Positions 30,346 to 42,558 of a DNA stretch of 64,000 bases are shown in pieces. This DNA comes from Gluconacetobacter johannae. Lineage in GTDB: Bacteria > Pseudomonadota > Alphaproteobacteria > Acetobacterales > Acetobacteraceae. Below the pieces are notes generated by a model. It made no database searches. It was given only the letters and a program-made list of their open reading frames with translations, and had not been told where the DNA came from. The position numbers and the translations under genes were made by a program. How positions within the stretch are numbered: the stretch's first letter is position 1; each line of letters begins with the position of its first letter. The DNA lies in NCBI RefSeq assembly GCF_014174305.1, contig NZ_JABEQH010000009.1, positions 62,001 to 126,000 of the forward strand. The letters are read 5' to 3'.

Positions 30346-30834
30346 TCAACGATAAGGCGCATCGAGTTCCAGCCGCCGCGCCAGGACGCTCTCCCAGCGA
30401 TCGCCGTTGGCGAGCAGCTTGTCCTTGTTGTACATGAGCTCCTCCCGCGTTTCGGTCGCGAACTCGTAATTCGGCCCCTCGACGATCGCATCCACCGGGC
30501 AGGCTTCCTCGCACAGGCCGCAATAGATGCATTTCGTCATGTCGATGTCGTAGCGCGTGGTGCGCCGCGACCCGTCGTCACGGGGTTCGGATTCGATGGT
30601 GATGGCTTCCGCCGGGCACGTCGCCTCGCACAGTTTGCAGGCGATGCAGCGTTCCTCGCCATTGGGGTAGCGGCGCAGTGCGTGCTCGCCCCGGAAGCGG
30701 GGCGACAGCGGCCCCTTTTCGTAAGGATAGTTGATCGTCGCCTTGGGCTTGAAGAAGGCCCGCAGCGTCGCCCCCATCCCGGCCACCAGTTCGGCCAGAA
30801 GGAAGGAACGGACCGTCCGGTCGAGATGTCCCAT
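30346..30834 (-). CDS. nuoI: NADH-quinone oxidoreductase subunit I
   Basis: A 162-aa ferredoxin-like subunit carrying two [4Fe-4S] clusters (N6a/N6b) in the peripheral arm. Both CxxCxxCxxxCP motifs are seen: [12 protein letters not shown] (about 61-72) and [12 protein letters not shown] (about 100-111). An amphipathic N-terminus [21 protein letters not shown] docks on the membrane. Its ATG shares one base with the nuoH stop codon (TGATG). Confidence 0.97.
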   Translation of the reverse strand: MGHLDRTVRSFLLAELVAGMGATLRAFFKPKATINYPYEKGPLSPRFRGEHALRRYPNGEERCIACKLCEATCPAEAITIESEPRDDGSRRTTRYDIDMTKCIYCGLCEEACPVDAIVEGPNYEFATETREELMYNKDKLLANGDRWESVLARRLELDAPYR

Positions 30835-31859
30835 CAGCTTGCTCCTCCCTGGGGCAGCAGCCCGGTGGCCAGCAGGAAGCCTGCCGTCAGCACCATCCAG
30901 ACCAGCGAGAACGGAAGGAACACCTTCCATCCCAGCCGCATGAGCTGGTCGTAGCGGTAGCGCGGGAACGTCGCGCGCACCCAGATGAAGACGAACAGGC
31001 AGAACAGGATTTTCGCGATCAGCCACAGCGGCCCCGGAATCCAGGTGAATGGCGCAAGCCCCACCGGCGGCAGCCAGCCGCCCAGGAACAGGATGCTGAC
31101 CATGCCCGACATCAGGAACATGTTGGCGTATTCGCCAAGGAAGAACAGGCCGAAGGCCAGCGCCGAATATTCGACGAAGAAGCCGGCCACCAGCTCGCTC
31201 TCGCCTTCGGGCAGATCAAACGGCGCGCGGTTGGTTTCCGCCAGCGCCGAAATGAAGAAGACGATGAACATCGGAAACATCGGCAGGCAGAACCAGACAT
31301 GGCGCTGCGCCAGCACGATGTCGTTCAGGTTCAGGCTGCCGACCGCCAGCAGGACCGAGACGATGACCAGGCCGATCGAGACCTCGTACGACACCATCTG
31401 CGCCGCCGATCGCAGGCCGCCGAGGAAGGCGTATTTCGAATTGGACGCCCACCCCGCGATCAGGATTCCGTAGACCCCCAGCGACGAGATCGCCAACAGG
31501 TACAGGATGCCCACATTGATGTTCGCCACCGCCCAGCCGTTGTTGGTGGGAATGACCGCCCATGCGACCATCGCCAGCGAGAAGGTCAGGAACGGCGCGA
31601 ACAGGAACAGAAACCGGTTCGCCCCGGACGGGATCACCGTTTCCTTGGTTATCATCTTGATCGCGTCGGCAAAGGCCTGGAGCACCCCGAACGGGCCGTT
31701 CACGTTCGGCCCCTTGCGAAGCTGCATCGCAGCCATGACCTTGCGCTCGGCCAGGGTCAGGTACGCCACCCCCAGCAGCAGGGGCACCAGGACCGCCAGG
31801 GCCTCGAGGACCGTCAGAATAACCTGGCCGATCAGGGTGTGCAGAAAGAAATGCGCCAC
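30834..31859 (-). CDS. nuoH: NADH-quinone oxidoreductase subunit H
   Basis: A 341-aa membrane subunit at the quinone site, with eight TM helices. It shows [36 protein letters not shown] and [27 protein letters not shown], the two most conserved loops lining the quinone tunnel. It ends in TGA overlapping the nuoI ATG. Confidence 0.97.
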   Translation of the reverse strand: MAHFFLHTLIGQVILTVLEALAVLVPLLLGVAYLTLAERKVMAAMQLRKGPNVNGPFGVLQAFADAIKMITKETVIPSGANRFLFLFAPFLTFSLAMVAWAVIPTNNGWAVANINVGILYLLAISSLGVYGILIAGWASNSKYAFLGGLRSAAQMVSYEVSIGLVIVSVLLAVGSLNLNDIVLAQRHVWFCLPMFPMFIVFFISALAETNRAPFDLPEGESELVAGFFVEYSALAFGLFFLGEYANMFLMSGMVSILFLGGWLPPVGLAPFTWIPGPLWLIAKILFCLFVFIWVRATFPRYRYDQLMRLGWKVFLPFSLVWMVLTAGFLLATGLLPQGGAS

Positions 31860-31865
31860 GTCGCC

Positions 31866-33935
31866 TTACTCCGCCGCCACCGTCCGGGGATGGACATAGA
31901 TCCGCGAACATTCGCCCATCGTCGGGCTGGCCCGGCAGATGGGGTTGGTCTGATAATAATCGTCGATCACCGGCTGGAACGGCGCCGGCGACACGGCGGC
32001 CGGGTCGCCGGCCGGCCCCGTCAGGTCGGACACGCCGGCCACGTCACGGCCGCCGATGACGCGGAAGACCGGGTTGGCCGCCGCCAGGCGGTCCCGCAGG
32101 GCCTCGAGCGTGTCGTAGGGCAGCGTCTTGCCGACGACCTCGGAAAACGCCCGCAGGATCCGCCAGTCCTCGCGCGCGTCGCCCGGCGGCATGACCGCGC
32201 GGAACGATCGCTGGACCCGCCCCTCGGTATTCACATAGGTGCCCGATTTCTCGGCGAAGCTGGCGCCGGGCAGGATCACGTCGGCCCGCGCGGCGGCGGC
32301 GTCGCCGTGATGCCCCTGGTAGACGACGAAGGTCTGCGCGCCGATCTGCGCCGTATGGAATTCATCGGCGCCCAGCAGCCACAGCACGTCCACGCCGCCG
32401 CTCATCATGCCCGCGGCGCTGCGTCCGCCCGAACCGGGCAGCAGGCCCAGGTCCAGGCCCGCCACGCGGCTGGCGGCGGTGTGCAGGACGTTGAAGCCGT
32501 TCCAGTCCGGCCCGACTGCCCCGACCTCCACCGCCAGCGCCCAGCAGGCCGCCAGGATCGCCCGCGCGTCCTCGCGTACCAGCGCACCGTGGCCGACGAT
32601 CATCATCGGCCGCTTCGCCGCCTTCAGCACGTCGGCGAACGGATGGCTGCCGCTCCGCAGGTCGGCCAGGATGCCAGGCCCGTCACCCAGGATCTCGGCA
32701 CGATAAGTCGGATCGGCGGTCGGCTCCCCGATCATCCCGATCGGGAAGCCGCCCCGCCCGGCGGCGACGAACCGCTTGCGGATCCGGGCATTGAGCACCG
32801 GCGCCTCCTGCCGGGGGACCGATCCCACGATCAGCAGGGCGTCCGCCTCCTCGATCCCGGCGATGCCGCTGCCGAACGTATAGAATTCCCGGCGGGACAC
32901 GTCGTACTGTGCGCCGTCCTGGCGGCAGTCGACGTTGGACGACCCCAGCGCCGTCATCAGGTCCTTCAGCGCCAGCATGCTTTCGGCATCGCACAGATCA
33001 CCGACGATCGCGCCGATCCGCTCGCCCGCCACGCCATCCAGCCGGCGTCCGATCGCGACGAACGCATCCTGCCACGAGACGGGTTGCAGCTTGCCGTGGA
33101 CGCGCACCCACGGGCGGTCCAGCCGCCGATGCTTCAGCCCGTCCATCGCGAAGCGGCCCTTGTCGGCCAGCCACTCCTCGTTCACCTCGTCATTGACGCG
33201 GGGCACGATACGCAGCACGGCGCTGCCACGGACGTGCAGGCTGGTATTGGTGCCGACGGCGTCGAACACGTCGATCGAATCGGTCCTCTTCAGCTCCCAC
33301 GGGCGGGCGGTGAAGGCATAGGGCTTGGAGGTCAGCGCGCCGACCGGGCAGATGTCGATCAAATTCCCCGACAGTTCCGAGGTCAGGGCCTTTTCGACAT
33401 AGTTGGTGATTTCCATGTTTTCGCCGCGCGACACGGCGCCCAGTTCGGGCACGCCCGCGATCTCGGTCGCGAAACGGACGCAGCGCGTGCACTGGATGCA
33501 GCGCGTCATCACCGTCTTGACCAGCGGGCCGAGATATTTGTCCGTCACCGCCCGCTTGGCTTCCTGGTAGCGCGAATGGTCCGCGCCATAGCCGAACGCC
33601 TGGTCCTGCAGATCGCACTCGCCGCCCTGGTCGCAGATCGGACAATCCAGCGGATGGTTGATGAGCAGGAATTCCATCACCGCGCGCCGCGCCTTGCGGA
33701 CGATTTCGGTGTCGGTCAGGATTTCCATCCCTTCCGCCACCGGAAAGCCGCAGGACGCCACGGGCTTGGGCGCACGCACCACCTGCACCAGGCACATGCG
33801 GCAATTGCCCGCGACCGACAGCCGTTCGTGGAAACAGAAACGCGGGATTTCCTTGCCCGCGGCCTCGCACGCCTGCAGCGCGCTGGACCCGTTGGGAACC
33901 TCCACCTGGATTCCGTCGACGGTAACCTTCACCAT
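31866..33935 (-). CDS. nuoG: NADH-quinone oxidoreductase subunit G
   Basis: A 689-aa Fe-S subunit of the peripheral arm. The N-terminal [2Fe-2S] site is C-x10-C-x2-C-x13-C (FCFHERLSVAGNCRMC onward). Next come the HPLDCPICDQGGEC His-Cys3 [4Fe-4S] site and the CIQCTRC...CPVGALTSKPY site. A molybdopterin-like but cofactor-free domain follows from about 215. The frame remains open far upstream; ATG 33935 begins MVKVTVDGIQVEV, the ferredoxin-fold start. It is 5 nt downstream of nuoF. Confidence 0.96.
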   Translation of the reverse strand: MVKVTVDGIQVEVPNGSSALQACEAAGKEIPRFCFHERLSVAGNCRMCLVQVVRAPKPVASCGFPVAEGMEILTDTEIVRKARRAVMEFLLINHPLDCPICDQGGECDLQDQAFGYGADHSRYQEAKRAVTDKYLGPLVKTVMTRCIQCTRCVRFATEIAGVPELGAVSRGENMEITNYVEKALTSELSGNLIDICPVGALTSKPYAFTARPWELKRTDSIDVFDAVGTNTSLHVRGSAVLRIVPRVNDEVNEEWLADKGRFAMDGLKHRRLDRPWVRVHGKLQPVSWQDAFVAIGRRLDGVAGERIGAIVGDLCDAESMLALKDLMTALGSSNVDCRQDGAQYDVSRREFYTFGSGIAGIEEADALLIVGSVPRQEAPVLNARIRKRFVAAGRGGFPIGMIGEPTADPTYRAEILGDGPGILADLRSGSHPFADVLKAAKRPMMIVGHGALVREDARAILAACWALAVEVGAVGPDWNGFNVLHTAASRVAGLDLGLLPGSGGRSAAGMMSGGVDVLWLLGADEFHTAQIGAQTFVVYQGHHGDAAAARADVILPGASFAEKSGTYVNTEGRVQRSFRAVMPPGDAREDWRILRAFSEVVGKTLPYDTLEALRDRLAAANPVFRVIGGRDVAGVSDLTGPAGDPAAVSPAPFQPVIDDYYQTNPICRASPTMGECSRIYVHPRTVAAE

Positions 33936-33940
33936 CGCCC

Positions 33941-35266
33941 TTACTCCGCCGCCACGGGGATGCCGAGCGGCACTTGCGTGATCTGGCCGCCACCATGGGC
34001 GGCCTTGTAGGCCCGGATCCGATCTTCCATCACCGGGCGGAAATGCCGGATCAGGCCCTGGATCGGCCATGCCGCCGCGTCGCCCAGGGCGCAGATCGTA
34101 TGACCCTCGACCTGGCGCGTGACCTGTTCGAGCATGTCGATTTCCTCGAGTTCCGCGCGTCCCTCGACCATCCGCTGCATGACGCGCATCATCCAGCCCG
34201 TCCCCTCGCGGCAGGGCGTGCACTGGCCGCAGCTTTCATGCTTGAAGAATTGCGAGAAGCGGGCGATGGCGCGAATGATGTCGGTGGATTTGTCCATGAC
34301 GATCATGCAGGCCGTGCCCAGGCCCGACCGTTCGGCGCGCAGGCTGTCAAAATCCATCAGCACCGTCTCGCAGACCGCTTTCGGCAGGACGGGGACCGAG
34401 CAGCCGCCGGGAATGACGGCCAGCAGATTGTCCCAGCCGCCACGCACGCCGCCGCCATGCTTTTCGATGATGTCCTTCAGCGGAACGCCCAGTTCCTCCT
34501 CGAACACGCAGGGCGTGTTGACGTGGCCCGAGATGGCCATCAGCTTGGTGCCCGCGTTGTTCGGACGGCCCAGCGAGGAAAACCACGTCGCGCCGCGCCG
34601 CAGGATGGTGGACGCGACCGAGATGCTTTCCACGTTGTTCACCGTGGTCGGGCATCCATACAGCCCCATCGCCGCCGGAAAAGGCGGCTTCATCCGGGGC
34701 TGGCCCTTCTTGCCTTCCAGGCTTTCCAGCAGCGCGGTTTCCTCGCCGCAGATATAGGCGCCGGCGCCGCGATGAATGTAGAAATCGAAATCCCAGCCCG
34801 ATCCGGCTGCGTTCCTGCCGATCAGGCCGGCCGCGTAGGCCTCGTCGATCGCAATCTGCAGATGCCGGGCCTCGTTGAAGAACTCGCCACGAATATAGAT
34901 ATAGGCCGTATGCGCGCCCATCGCGAACGAGGCGATCAGCGCGCTTTCGATCAGCTTGTGCGGCTCGTGCCGCAGGATCTCGCGGTCCTTGCAGGTGCCC
35001 GGTTCGGATTCGTCGCCGTTAATCACCAGATAATGCGGGCGGCCGTCCGAAGCCTTGGGCATGAACGACCATTTCACACCGGTCGGAAAGCCCGCCCCGC
35101 CCCGCCCGCGCAGGCCCGACGCCTTCATTTCATTGACGATCGCATCCCGGCCACGGGCCAGGATCGCCGCCGTGTCGGCCCAGTCCCCCCGCTGGCGCGC
35201 GCCGGCAAGACGCCAGTCGTGCTGGCCGTAGAGGTTGGTGAAGATCCGGTCCTTGTCCTGAAGCAT
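33941..35266 (-). CDS. nuoF: NADH-quinone oxidoreductase subunit F
   Basis: A 441-aa subunit that binds NADH and FMN and carries one [4Fe-4S] cluster. The NADH loop [18 protein letters not shown], the FMN region [25 protein letters not shown] and [16 protein letters not shown], and the cluster motif [16 protein letters not shown] are all present. ATG 35266 follows GGGAG; a GTG 15 nt upstream is less likely. It starts 15 nt after nuoE ends. Confidence 0.97.
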   Translation of the reverse strand: MLQDKDRIFTNLYGQHDWRLAGARQRGDWADTAAILARGRDAIVNEMKASGLRGRGGAGFPTGVKWSFMPKASDGRPHYLVINGDESEPGTCKDREILRHEPHKLIESALIASFAMGAHTAYIYIRGEFFNEARHLQIAIDEAYAAGLIGRNAAGSGWDFDFYIHRGAGAYICGEETALLESLEGKKGQPRMKPPFPAAMGLYGCPTTVNNVESISVASTILRRGATWFSSLGRPNNAGTKLMAISGHVNTPCVFEEELGVPLKDIIEKHGGGVRGGWDNLLAVIPGGCSVPVLPKAVCETVLMDFDSLRAERSGLGTACMIVMDKSTDIIRAIARFSQFFKHESCGQCTPCREGTGWMMRVMQRMVEGRAELEEIDMLEQVTRQVEGHTICALGDAAAWPIQGLIRHFRPVMEDRIRAYKAAHGGGQITQVPLGIPVAAE

Positions 35267-35281
35267 TCCCGTCTCTCCCAC

Positions 35282-35920
35282 TCAGCCCGGCTCTGCCGGA
35301 CTGTCTGTCAGCGTCTTGCGCCCACCCGCCGGGGCAGAGTCCAGGCGGTCGATCGTCGGGCCAGGCGTCGGCCGTTCGCCCCGGCGCAGCGCCTCGATCA
35401 GTTCGACCGTGCGCGGCCCGTCCAGATCTTCGTAGAAATCATCATCAACTTGCAGGACAGGCGCATTGGAACACGCGCCGAGGCATTCGACCTCGGTCAG
35501 CGTGAACAGCCCGTCCGCGCTCGATTGACCGAAGGCCGCAATGCCGGTCGCCTTCTTGCAGGCCGCGACCACATCGTCGGACCCGCGCAGCCAGCACGAC
35601 GTGGTCGTGCAGACCTGCAGATGGTAGCGGCCGATCGGCCGGGTGTTGAACATCAGGTAGAAGGTCGCAACCTCGTAGACCCGGATCGGCGCGACCTCCA
35701 GCCGCCGGGCGATCTCGTCCATCGCCACGCGCGGCACCCAGGCGCTGCCGGTCAGGCGGCCCATCTGCTTCTGCGCGACATACAGCAGCGGCAGCGTGCC
35801 GCTGGCCTTCCGTTCGGCCGGGTATTTGGCCAGGATGGTCGCAATCTCCGCCTCGCTTTCCTCGTCGAAGGCGAAGGAAGCGGGCTGCTCGATCTGGTCT
35901 ATGGGGGAATGAGCGGACAT
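35282..35920 (-). CDS. nuoE: NADH-quinone oxidoreductase subunit E
   Basis: A 212-aa thioredoxin-fold subunit with the N1a [2Fe-2S] cluster. The ligands Cys104, Cys109, Cys146 and Cys150 fit C-x4-C and C-x3-C (VCTTTSCW and ECLGACSNAP). A proline-rich tail after about 185 adds some 25 residues. The start is ATG 35920, 5 nt after nuoD. Confidence 0.96.
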   Translation of the reverse strand: MSAHSPIDQIEQPASFAFDEESEAEIATILAKYPAERKASGTLPLLYVAQKQMGRLTGSAWVPRVAMDEIARRLEVAPIRVYEVATFYLMFNTRPIGRYHLQVCTTTSCWLRGSDDVVAACKKATGIAAFGQSSADGLFTLTEVECLGACSNAPVLQVDDDFYEDLDGPRTVELIEALRRGERPTPGPTIDRLDSAPAGGRKTLTDSPAEPG

Positions 35921-35925
35921 CTCTT

Positions 35926-37176
35926 TCACCTGTCTATCTCGCCGAACACCAGGTCGAGCGAGCCGATGATCGCGACGGCGTCCGCCAGCATGTGGCGACG
36001 CGACATCTCGTCGATCGCCTGCAGATGGGCAAAGCCGGTCGGCCGGATCTTGCATCGGTAGGGGCGGTTGCTGCCGTCGGCCACCAGATAGACGCCGAAC
36101 TCGCCCTTCGGGCTTTCGACCGCCGTGTAGGTGGCGCCGGGCGGGACGTGATACCCCTCGGTGAACAGCTTGAAATGATGGATCAGCGCTTCCATCGAGC
36201 GCTTCATCTCGCGCCGGGGCGGCGGCGTGATCTTGTGATCCTGGATCTTGATCGGGCCGGGCCGCATCCGGGCCAGGCATTGTTCGACGATCCGCACGCT
36301 CTCGCGCATTTCGGCGACGCGGATCAGATAGCGGTCATAACAATCGCCCTGGCGCGTGACAGGGATATTGAATTCGACCTTGTCGTAATTGTCATACGGC
36401 TGGGCCCGCCGCAGGTCCCACGGCACGCCCGAGGCGCGCAGGCACGGGCCGCTGAAACCCCACGACAGCGCCTGTTCCGTCGTGAACACGCCGATGCCGA
36501 CCGTCCGCTGTTTCCAGATCCGGTTATTGGTCAGCAGGCCTTCCAGATCGTCGATCCATTTCGGGAACTGCCGCGCCCATTCGCCGATCCGCTCCTCCAG
36601 CCCTGCCGGCAGGTCGCGCGCGACGCCGCCGGGGCGGAAATAATTGGCATGAAAGCGCGCGCCCGACGCCGCCTCGTAGAATTCGATCAGCTTCTCGCGT
36701 TCCTCATATCCCCACAGGGCCGGGGTCAGGGCGCCGCAATCCAGCCCGAACGAGGTCAGGTTGAGGATATGGTTCAGGATTCGCGTCAGTTCCGCGAACA
36801 TCACCCGAATCCATTTCGCACGGTCCGGGATGTCGATCCCCAGCAGCTTCTCGGTCGCCAGGGCGAAAGCCTGCTCCTCGCACATGGGCGAGACGTAATC
36901 GAGACGATCGAAATAGGGCAGCGCCTTCGGGTAGGTCTTGTACTCGATCAGCTTTTCCGTGCCGCGATGCAGCAGGCCGATATGCGGAATGGCGCGGGCG
37001 ACGACCTCGCCTTCCATTTCCAGCACCAGGCGCAGCACGCCGTGGGCGGACGGATGCTGCGGGCCGAAATTCAGGGCATGGGAATCGATCTCGACCGTGC
37101 GGGTCTCGGCCCCGGCGGCCGCATCGGCCGGCAGCAGGGTCTCCGGGATATCCTTGTGAAGGACAATGTCGCTCAT
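35926..37176 (-). CDS. nuoD: NADH-quinone oxidoreductase subunit D
   Basis: A 416-aa 49-kDa-type subunit forming the quinone pocket with NuoB. It shows [21 protein letters not shown] (His pair at the quinone headgroup), [16 protein letters not shown], and the C-terminal [11 protein letters not shown]. The N-terminus has about 25 residues before the core, a variable extension. NuoC and NuoD are separate genes here, not fused as in E. coli. Confidence 0.97.
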   Translation of the reverse strand: MSDIVLHKDIPETLLPADAAAGAETRTVEIDSHALNFGPQHPSAHGVLRLVLEMEGEVVARAIPHIGLLHRGTEKLIEYKTYPKALPYFDRLDYVSPMCEEQAFALATEKLLGIDIPDRAKWIRVMFAELTRILNHILNLTSFGLDCGALTPALWGYEEREKLIEFYEAASGARFHANYFRPGGVARDLPAGLEERIGEWARQFPKWIDDLEGLLTNNRIWKQRTVGIGVFTTEQALSWGFSGPCLRASGVPWDLRRAQPYDNYDKVEFNIPVTRQGDCYDRYLIRVAEMRESVRIVEQCLARMRPGPIKIQDHKITPPPRREMKRSMEALIHHFKLFTEGYHVPPGATYTAVESPKGEFGVYLVADGSNRPYRCKIRPTGFAHLQAIDEMSRRHMLADAVAIIGSLDLVFGEIDR

Positions 37177-37207
37177 CGTCCGGCTCCCTTCGGCTTGGGT
37201 GTCCCGA

Positions 37208-37873
37208 TCATCGCGGCAACTTCAGTCCCTGACGGGTTTCATGCGCCTTCTCGTCGCCCGGAAGGGTCAGGATGCCTTCCCAGGGCGATTCGAAATCGAA
37301 ATTGCGGAAATCCTGCGTCAGCTTGACCGGCTCGTAGACCACCTGCCGGCGGTCCTCGTCGTACCGCACCTCGACATAGCCGGTCAGCGGGAAATCCTTC
37401 CGCAGCGGATGCCCCTCGAATCCGTAGTCGGTCAGGATGCGGCGCAGGTCCGGCTGGCCCGAGAACAGGACGCCGAACATGTCGTAGCACTCGCGCTCCC
37501 ACCACGTGGCCGCGGCCCACAGCAGATGGACCGACGGCACCGGCGACGTCTCGTCGGCCGTGACGATCACCCGAATCCGGTGGTTACGCGACACCGACAG
37601 CAGATTGTAGACGATGTCGAATCGCTCGGCCCGTTCGGGGAAATCCACCCCGCACAGGTCCATCATCTGCTCGCACGCATAGCGCGGATCGTCGCGCAGC
37701 AGGGTCATCAGCCCGATCAGGCGATCGCGCGTGGTGCGTACGACCAGTTCCCCCCCCTCGATCGCCGCCGACCGGATGCCCGGCACGGCGGTGGACAGGG
37801 CGAACGCCAGGGACCCCAGGGCCCCGCGTGCCCGGGTCGCCCCGGACACCAGATCGTTTCCGGTATCAGCCAC
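37208..37873 (-). CDS. nuoC: NADH-quinone oxidoreductase subunit C
   Basis: A 221-aa 30-kDa-type subunit of the peripheral arm. The signature [50 protein letters not shown] is intact. It overlaps the end of nuoB by 8 nt, indicating coupled translation, and precedes nuoD by 31 nt. Confidence 0.96.
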   Translation of the reverse strand: MADTGNDLVSGATRARGALGSLAFALSTAVPGIRSAAIEGGELVVRTTRDRLIGLMTLLRDDPRYACEQMMDLCGVDFPERAERFDIVYNLLSVSRNHRIRVIVTADETSPVPSVHLLWAAATWWERECYDMFGVLFSGQPDLRRILTDYGFEGHPLRKDFPLTGYVEVRYDEDRRQVVYEPVKLTQDFRNFDFESPWEGILTLPGDEKAHETRQGLKLPR

Positions 37874-38441
37874 GGAGAATCGTCCCTGTCCTGCGGATTT
37901 TCTTCTGCAATTGCAGGATGCCGTAGATCAGGGCCTCGGCCGTCGGCGGACAGCCTGGGACATAGACATCCACCGGAACGATCCGGTCGCATCCGCGCAC
38001 CACGGAATAGGAATAATGGTAATAGCCGCCACCGTTGGCGCACGACCCCATCGAGATGACCCAGCGCGGCTCGGCCATCTGGTCGTAGACCCGGCGCAGG
38101 GCCGGCGCCATCTTGTTGGTCAGCGTGCCGGCGACGATCATGACGTCCGACTGGCGTGGCGACCCGCGCGGGATGATGCCCATCCGGTCCAGGTCGTAGC
38201 GCGGCATGTAGGCGTGGATCATCTCCACCGCGCAGCAGGCCAGGCCGAAGGACATCGGCCACAGGCTACCGGTCCGTCCCCAGTTCACCAGCTTGTCGAG
38301 ATTGGCGACGACAAAGCCCTTTTCGGTGATCTCGCCGGTGATGCCCTTGATGACGGCGTCCTGTTCCTGCCCCGGCGGCAGCATTTCCCGGTTCCAGGCG
38401 ATGGCGTCCTGCCCCTCGCCTGTCGCTGTGGCGGCACTCAT
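37866..38441 (-). CDS. nuoB: NADH-quinone oxidoreductase subunit B
   Basis: A 191-aa subunit holding the terminal [4Fe-4S] cluster N2 that reduces quinone. The ligands are the tandem cysteines in [10 protein letters not shown], then GSCANGG and PGCPPT. GGAGA precedes ATG 38441 at proper distance, so I prefer it to the GTG 7 codons upstream. The gene starts 25 nt after nuoA. Confidence 0.96.
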   Translation of the reverse strand: MSAATATGEGQDAIAWNREMLPPGQEQDAVIKGITGEITEKGFVVANLDKLVNWGRTGSLWPMSFGLACCAVEMIHAYMPRYDLDRMGIIPRGSPRQSDVMIVAGTLTNKMAPALRRVYDQMAEPRWVISMGSCANGGGYYHYSYSVVRGCDRIVPVDVYVPGCPPTAEALIYGILQLQKKIRRTGTILRG

Positions 38442-38466
38442 ACGCGTCTCTCCTTCCCGCACGTCC

Positions 38467-38832
38467 TCAATCCCAGTCCAATGCGCCCTTGCACCATTCG
38501 TAGATGAACCCGACCGTCAGAATGCCCAGGAACCCCATCATGGACAGGAAGCCGAACAGGCCGATCCGCGACAGGCTGACCGCCCAGGGAAACAGGAAGG
38601 CGACCTCGAGGTCGAAGATGATGAACAGGATCGCCACAAGGTAGAAGCGCACGTCGAAACGACGCCGCGCGTCGTCGAAGGCCTCGAATCCGCATTCATA
38701 GGCGGACACCTTCTCGGCGTAGGGCTTCTGGTGCCCGAACAACAGGGAACTGCCCAGCATCGCGCCGGCAATGACAACGGCGATCACAGCGAAGACAAGG
38801 ATCGGAAAGTAATCCGCAATGACGGACTGCAT
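38467..38832 (-). CDS. nuoA: NADH-quinone oxidoreductase subunit A
   Basis: A 121-aa membrane subunit with three TM helices. [43 protein letters not shown] is the canonical loop and second helix. It starts the complex I operon. ATG 38832 has AGGGGAA upstream. An in-frame extension to 38892 is unlikely. Confidence 0.96.
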   Translation of the reverse strand: MQSVIADYFPILVFAVIAVVIAGAMLGSSLLFGHQKPYAEKVSAYECGFEAFDDARRRFDVRFYLVAILFIIFDLEVAFLFPWAVSLSRIGLFGFLSMMGFLGILTVGFIYEWCKGALDWD

Positions 38833-38895
38833 GATGCTTCCCCTGACTGGTGGCACGCCATTCGGCGTCATGACGAAACAGGGCTTCGACATGCA

Positions 38896-38917
38896 GGAAG
38901 GTTAGACCCAACCTTCC
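38896..38917. promoter_or_regulatory. inverted repeat in the nuo operon leader
   Basis: GGAAGGTT and AACCTTCC form a perfect 8-bp stem around AGACCC, 64 nt upstream of nuoA. It could be an operator or a leader hairpin of the nuo transcript. I see no consensus promoter next to it. Confidence 0.4.
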
Positions 38918-39066
38918 GGTGCGACTATGTGCGATGCACCATGAAGACAGGAACATTACCGTGATGACGGGAAACACCACATGGATACGGGCGTTAACGG
39001 CGAATTACTTTCACCGGCCCAAGATTTTCATGTGATTATTGATGCGGAAACTGAATTTCCGGTATT

Positions 39067-39086
39067 ACGGTCGTGAAGAACGACCG

Positions 39087-39087
<1 letters not shown>
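39067..39087 (-). terminator. hairpin immediately after tRNA-Asp
   Basis: ACGGTCGT and ACGACCGT pair perfectly around a 5-nt loop, starting at the last base of the tRNA CCA end. No T-run follows. It could be a weak terminator or an RNase boundary. Confidence 0.5.
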
Positions 39088-39163
<76 letters not shown>

Positions 39164-39231
39164 GAAGGCGTGAGGCGGTCTTTAGCCATCCCCCCCGACC
39201 ACGTCAACCGACGCACCGGAAGTTTTTGGCG

Positions 39232-39306
39232 TGGTGGGCGATGACGGGATCGAACCGCCGACCCTCTCGGTGTAAACGAGACGCTCTACCGCTGAGCTAA
39301 TCGCCC
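39232..39306 (-). tRNA. tRNA-Val (anticodon TAC)
   Basis: A 75-nt cloverleaf: acceptor GGGCGAT/ATCGCCC, anticodon stem TCTCG/CGAGA with loop TTTACAC (TAC), T-loop GTTCGATC, and an encoded CCA. It reads GUA and other GUN codons and complements tRNA-Val(CAC) at 400-474. Confidence 0.97.
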
Positions 39307-39340
39307 GCAGACGCGGTCTGTACAACAACATCCAGAAAAC

Positions 39341-39380
39341 AAAAAGGGGCCACGACGCGGCGCGCGGCCGGCCTGGCCCC
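39341..39380 (-). terminator. rho-independent terminator of the HU gene
   Basis: On the minus strand GGGGCCA and TGGCCCC close a long GC-rich hairpin and are followed directly by TTTTTG. It starts 20 nt beyond the HU stop codon. Confidence 0.8.
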
Positions 39381-39400
39381 CTGCCGAAATCAGCGCGCGA

Positions 39401-39685
39401 TCAGCTCACGGCTTCCTTCAGGTTCTTGCCCGGCTTGAAACGGACGGAGGTGGACGCCGGAATGTCGATTTCCTCGCCCGTGCGGGGGTTGCGCCCCTTG
39501 GCAGCCTTGCGCGTCGCGGTGACGAACGTTCCGAAGCCGACCAGACGGACTTCCTGCTTCTTGGACAGGGCCTTCTCGATCGCGCTGAACACGGCATCGA
39601 CCACTTCGCCCGCCTTCGCCTTCGGCAGATCGGCGTCGTCGGCCACAGCGGCGACGAGTTCCTGCTTGTTAAGTGGCTTCTCCAT
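39401..39685 (-). CDS. hup: HU-family DNA-binding protein
   Basis: A 94-aa histone-like nucleoid protein. The beta-arm signature GFGTFVTATRKAAKGRNPRTGEEIDIPA (about 50-77) and the N-terminal helix MEKPLNKQELVAAVADDADLPKAKA are typical. It bends and compacts DNA as a dimer. It has its own promoter upstream and a strong terminator downstream, and lies after lon as in most alphaproteobacteria. Confidence 0.97.
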   Translation of the reverse strand: MEKPLNKQELVAAVADDADLPKAKAGEVVDAVFSAIEKALSKKQEVRLVGFGTFVTATRKAAKGRNPRTGEEIDIPASTSVRFKPGKNLKEAVS

Positions 39686-39751
39686 TTTACGCCTTTCTTT
39701 AGCTTCGCGCGCGCCAGGAACCAGATGATCGCCTGCGCCGCCTTGCGCCGC

Positions 39752-39779
39752 ACTATGCAGTCGTTTCGGGCCGCGTCAA
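39752..39779 (-). promoter_or_regulatory. candidate sigma-70 promoter of the HU gene
   Basis: TTGACG (39774-39779) and CATAGT (39752-39757) are spaced by 16 bp on the minus strand. The predicted start is near 39745, about 60 nt upstream of the HU ATG. Confidence 0.5.
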
Positions 39780-39847
39780 CCGACCACCCCCCCCGATCCG
39801 GCGGCTAACTCCGACAAATCGGGCGGGTTGGTGCGTTTTTGACACAT

Positions 39848-42346
<2,499 letters not shown>

Positions 42347-42412
42347 GTAGTTTGACCTCCTGTAAGGACGATCCCGGGCCGGCATCCCCAAAAGGCCTGC
42401 ACCGCCCGGCGT

Positions 42413-42426
42413 GTCACATATGTGAC
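42413..42426. promoter_or_regulatory. perfect palindrome upstream of lon
   Basis: GTCACATATGTGAC is a perfect 14-bp palindrome 67-80 nt before lon. On the minus strand TCTTGAGTG lies directly upstream. The half-site is related to the TGTGA half-sites of CRP/FNR-type regulators but with reversed arrangement. It may be an operator. Confidence 0.45.
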
Positions 42427-42558
42427 CACTCAAGACACCATGTCGTCATGAGGACCCGCCATGGCAAGGCCCCGGACCGACATGGGAAGACGACAGGACG
42501 AACCGGCCCGCCCCCACGGCGGAACACCGCCACCGGATTCGGGCCGGTCAGGAAAGGC

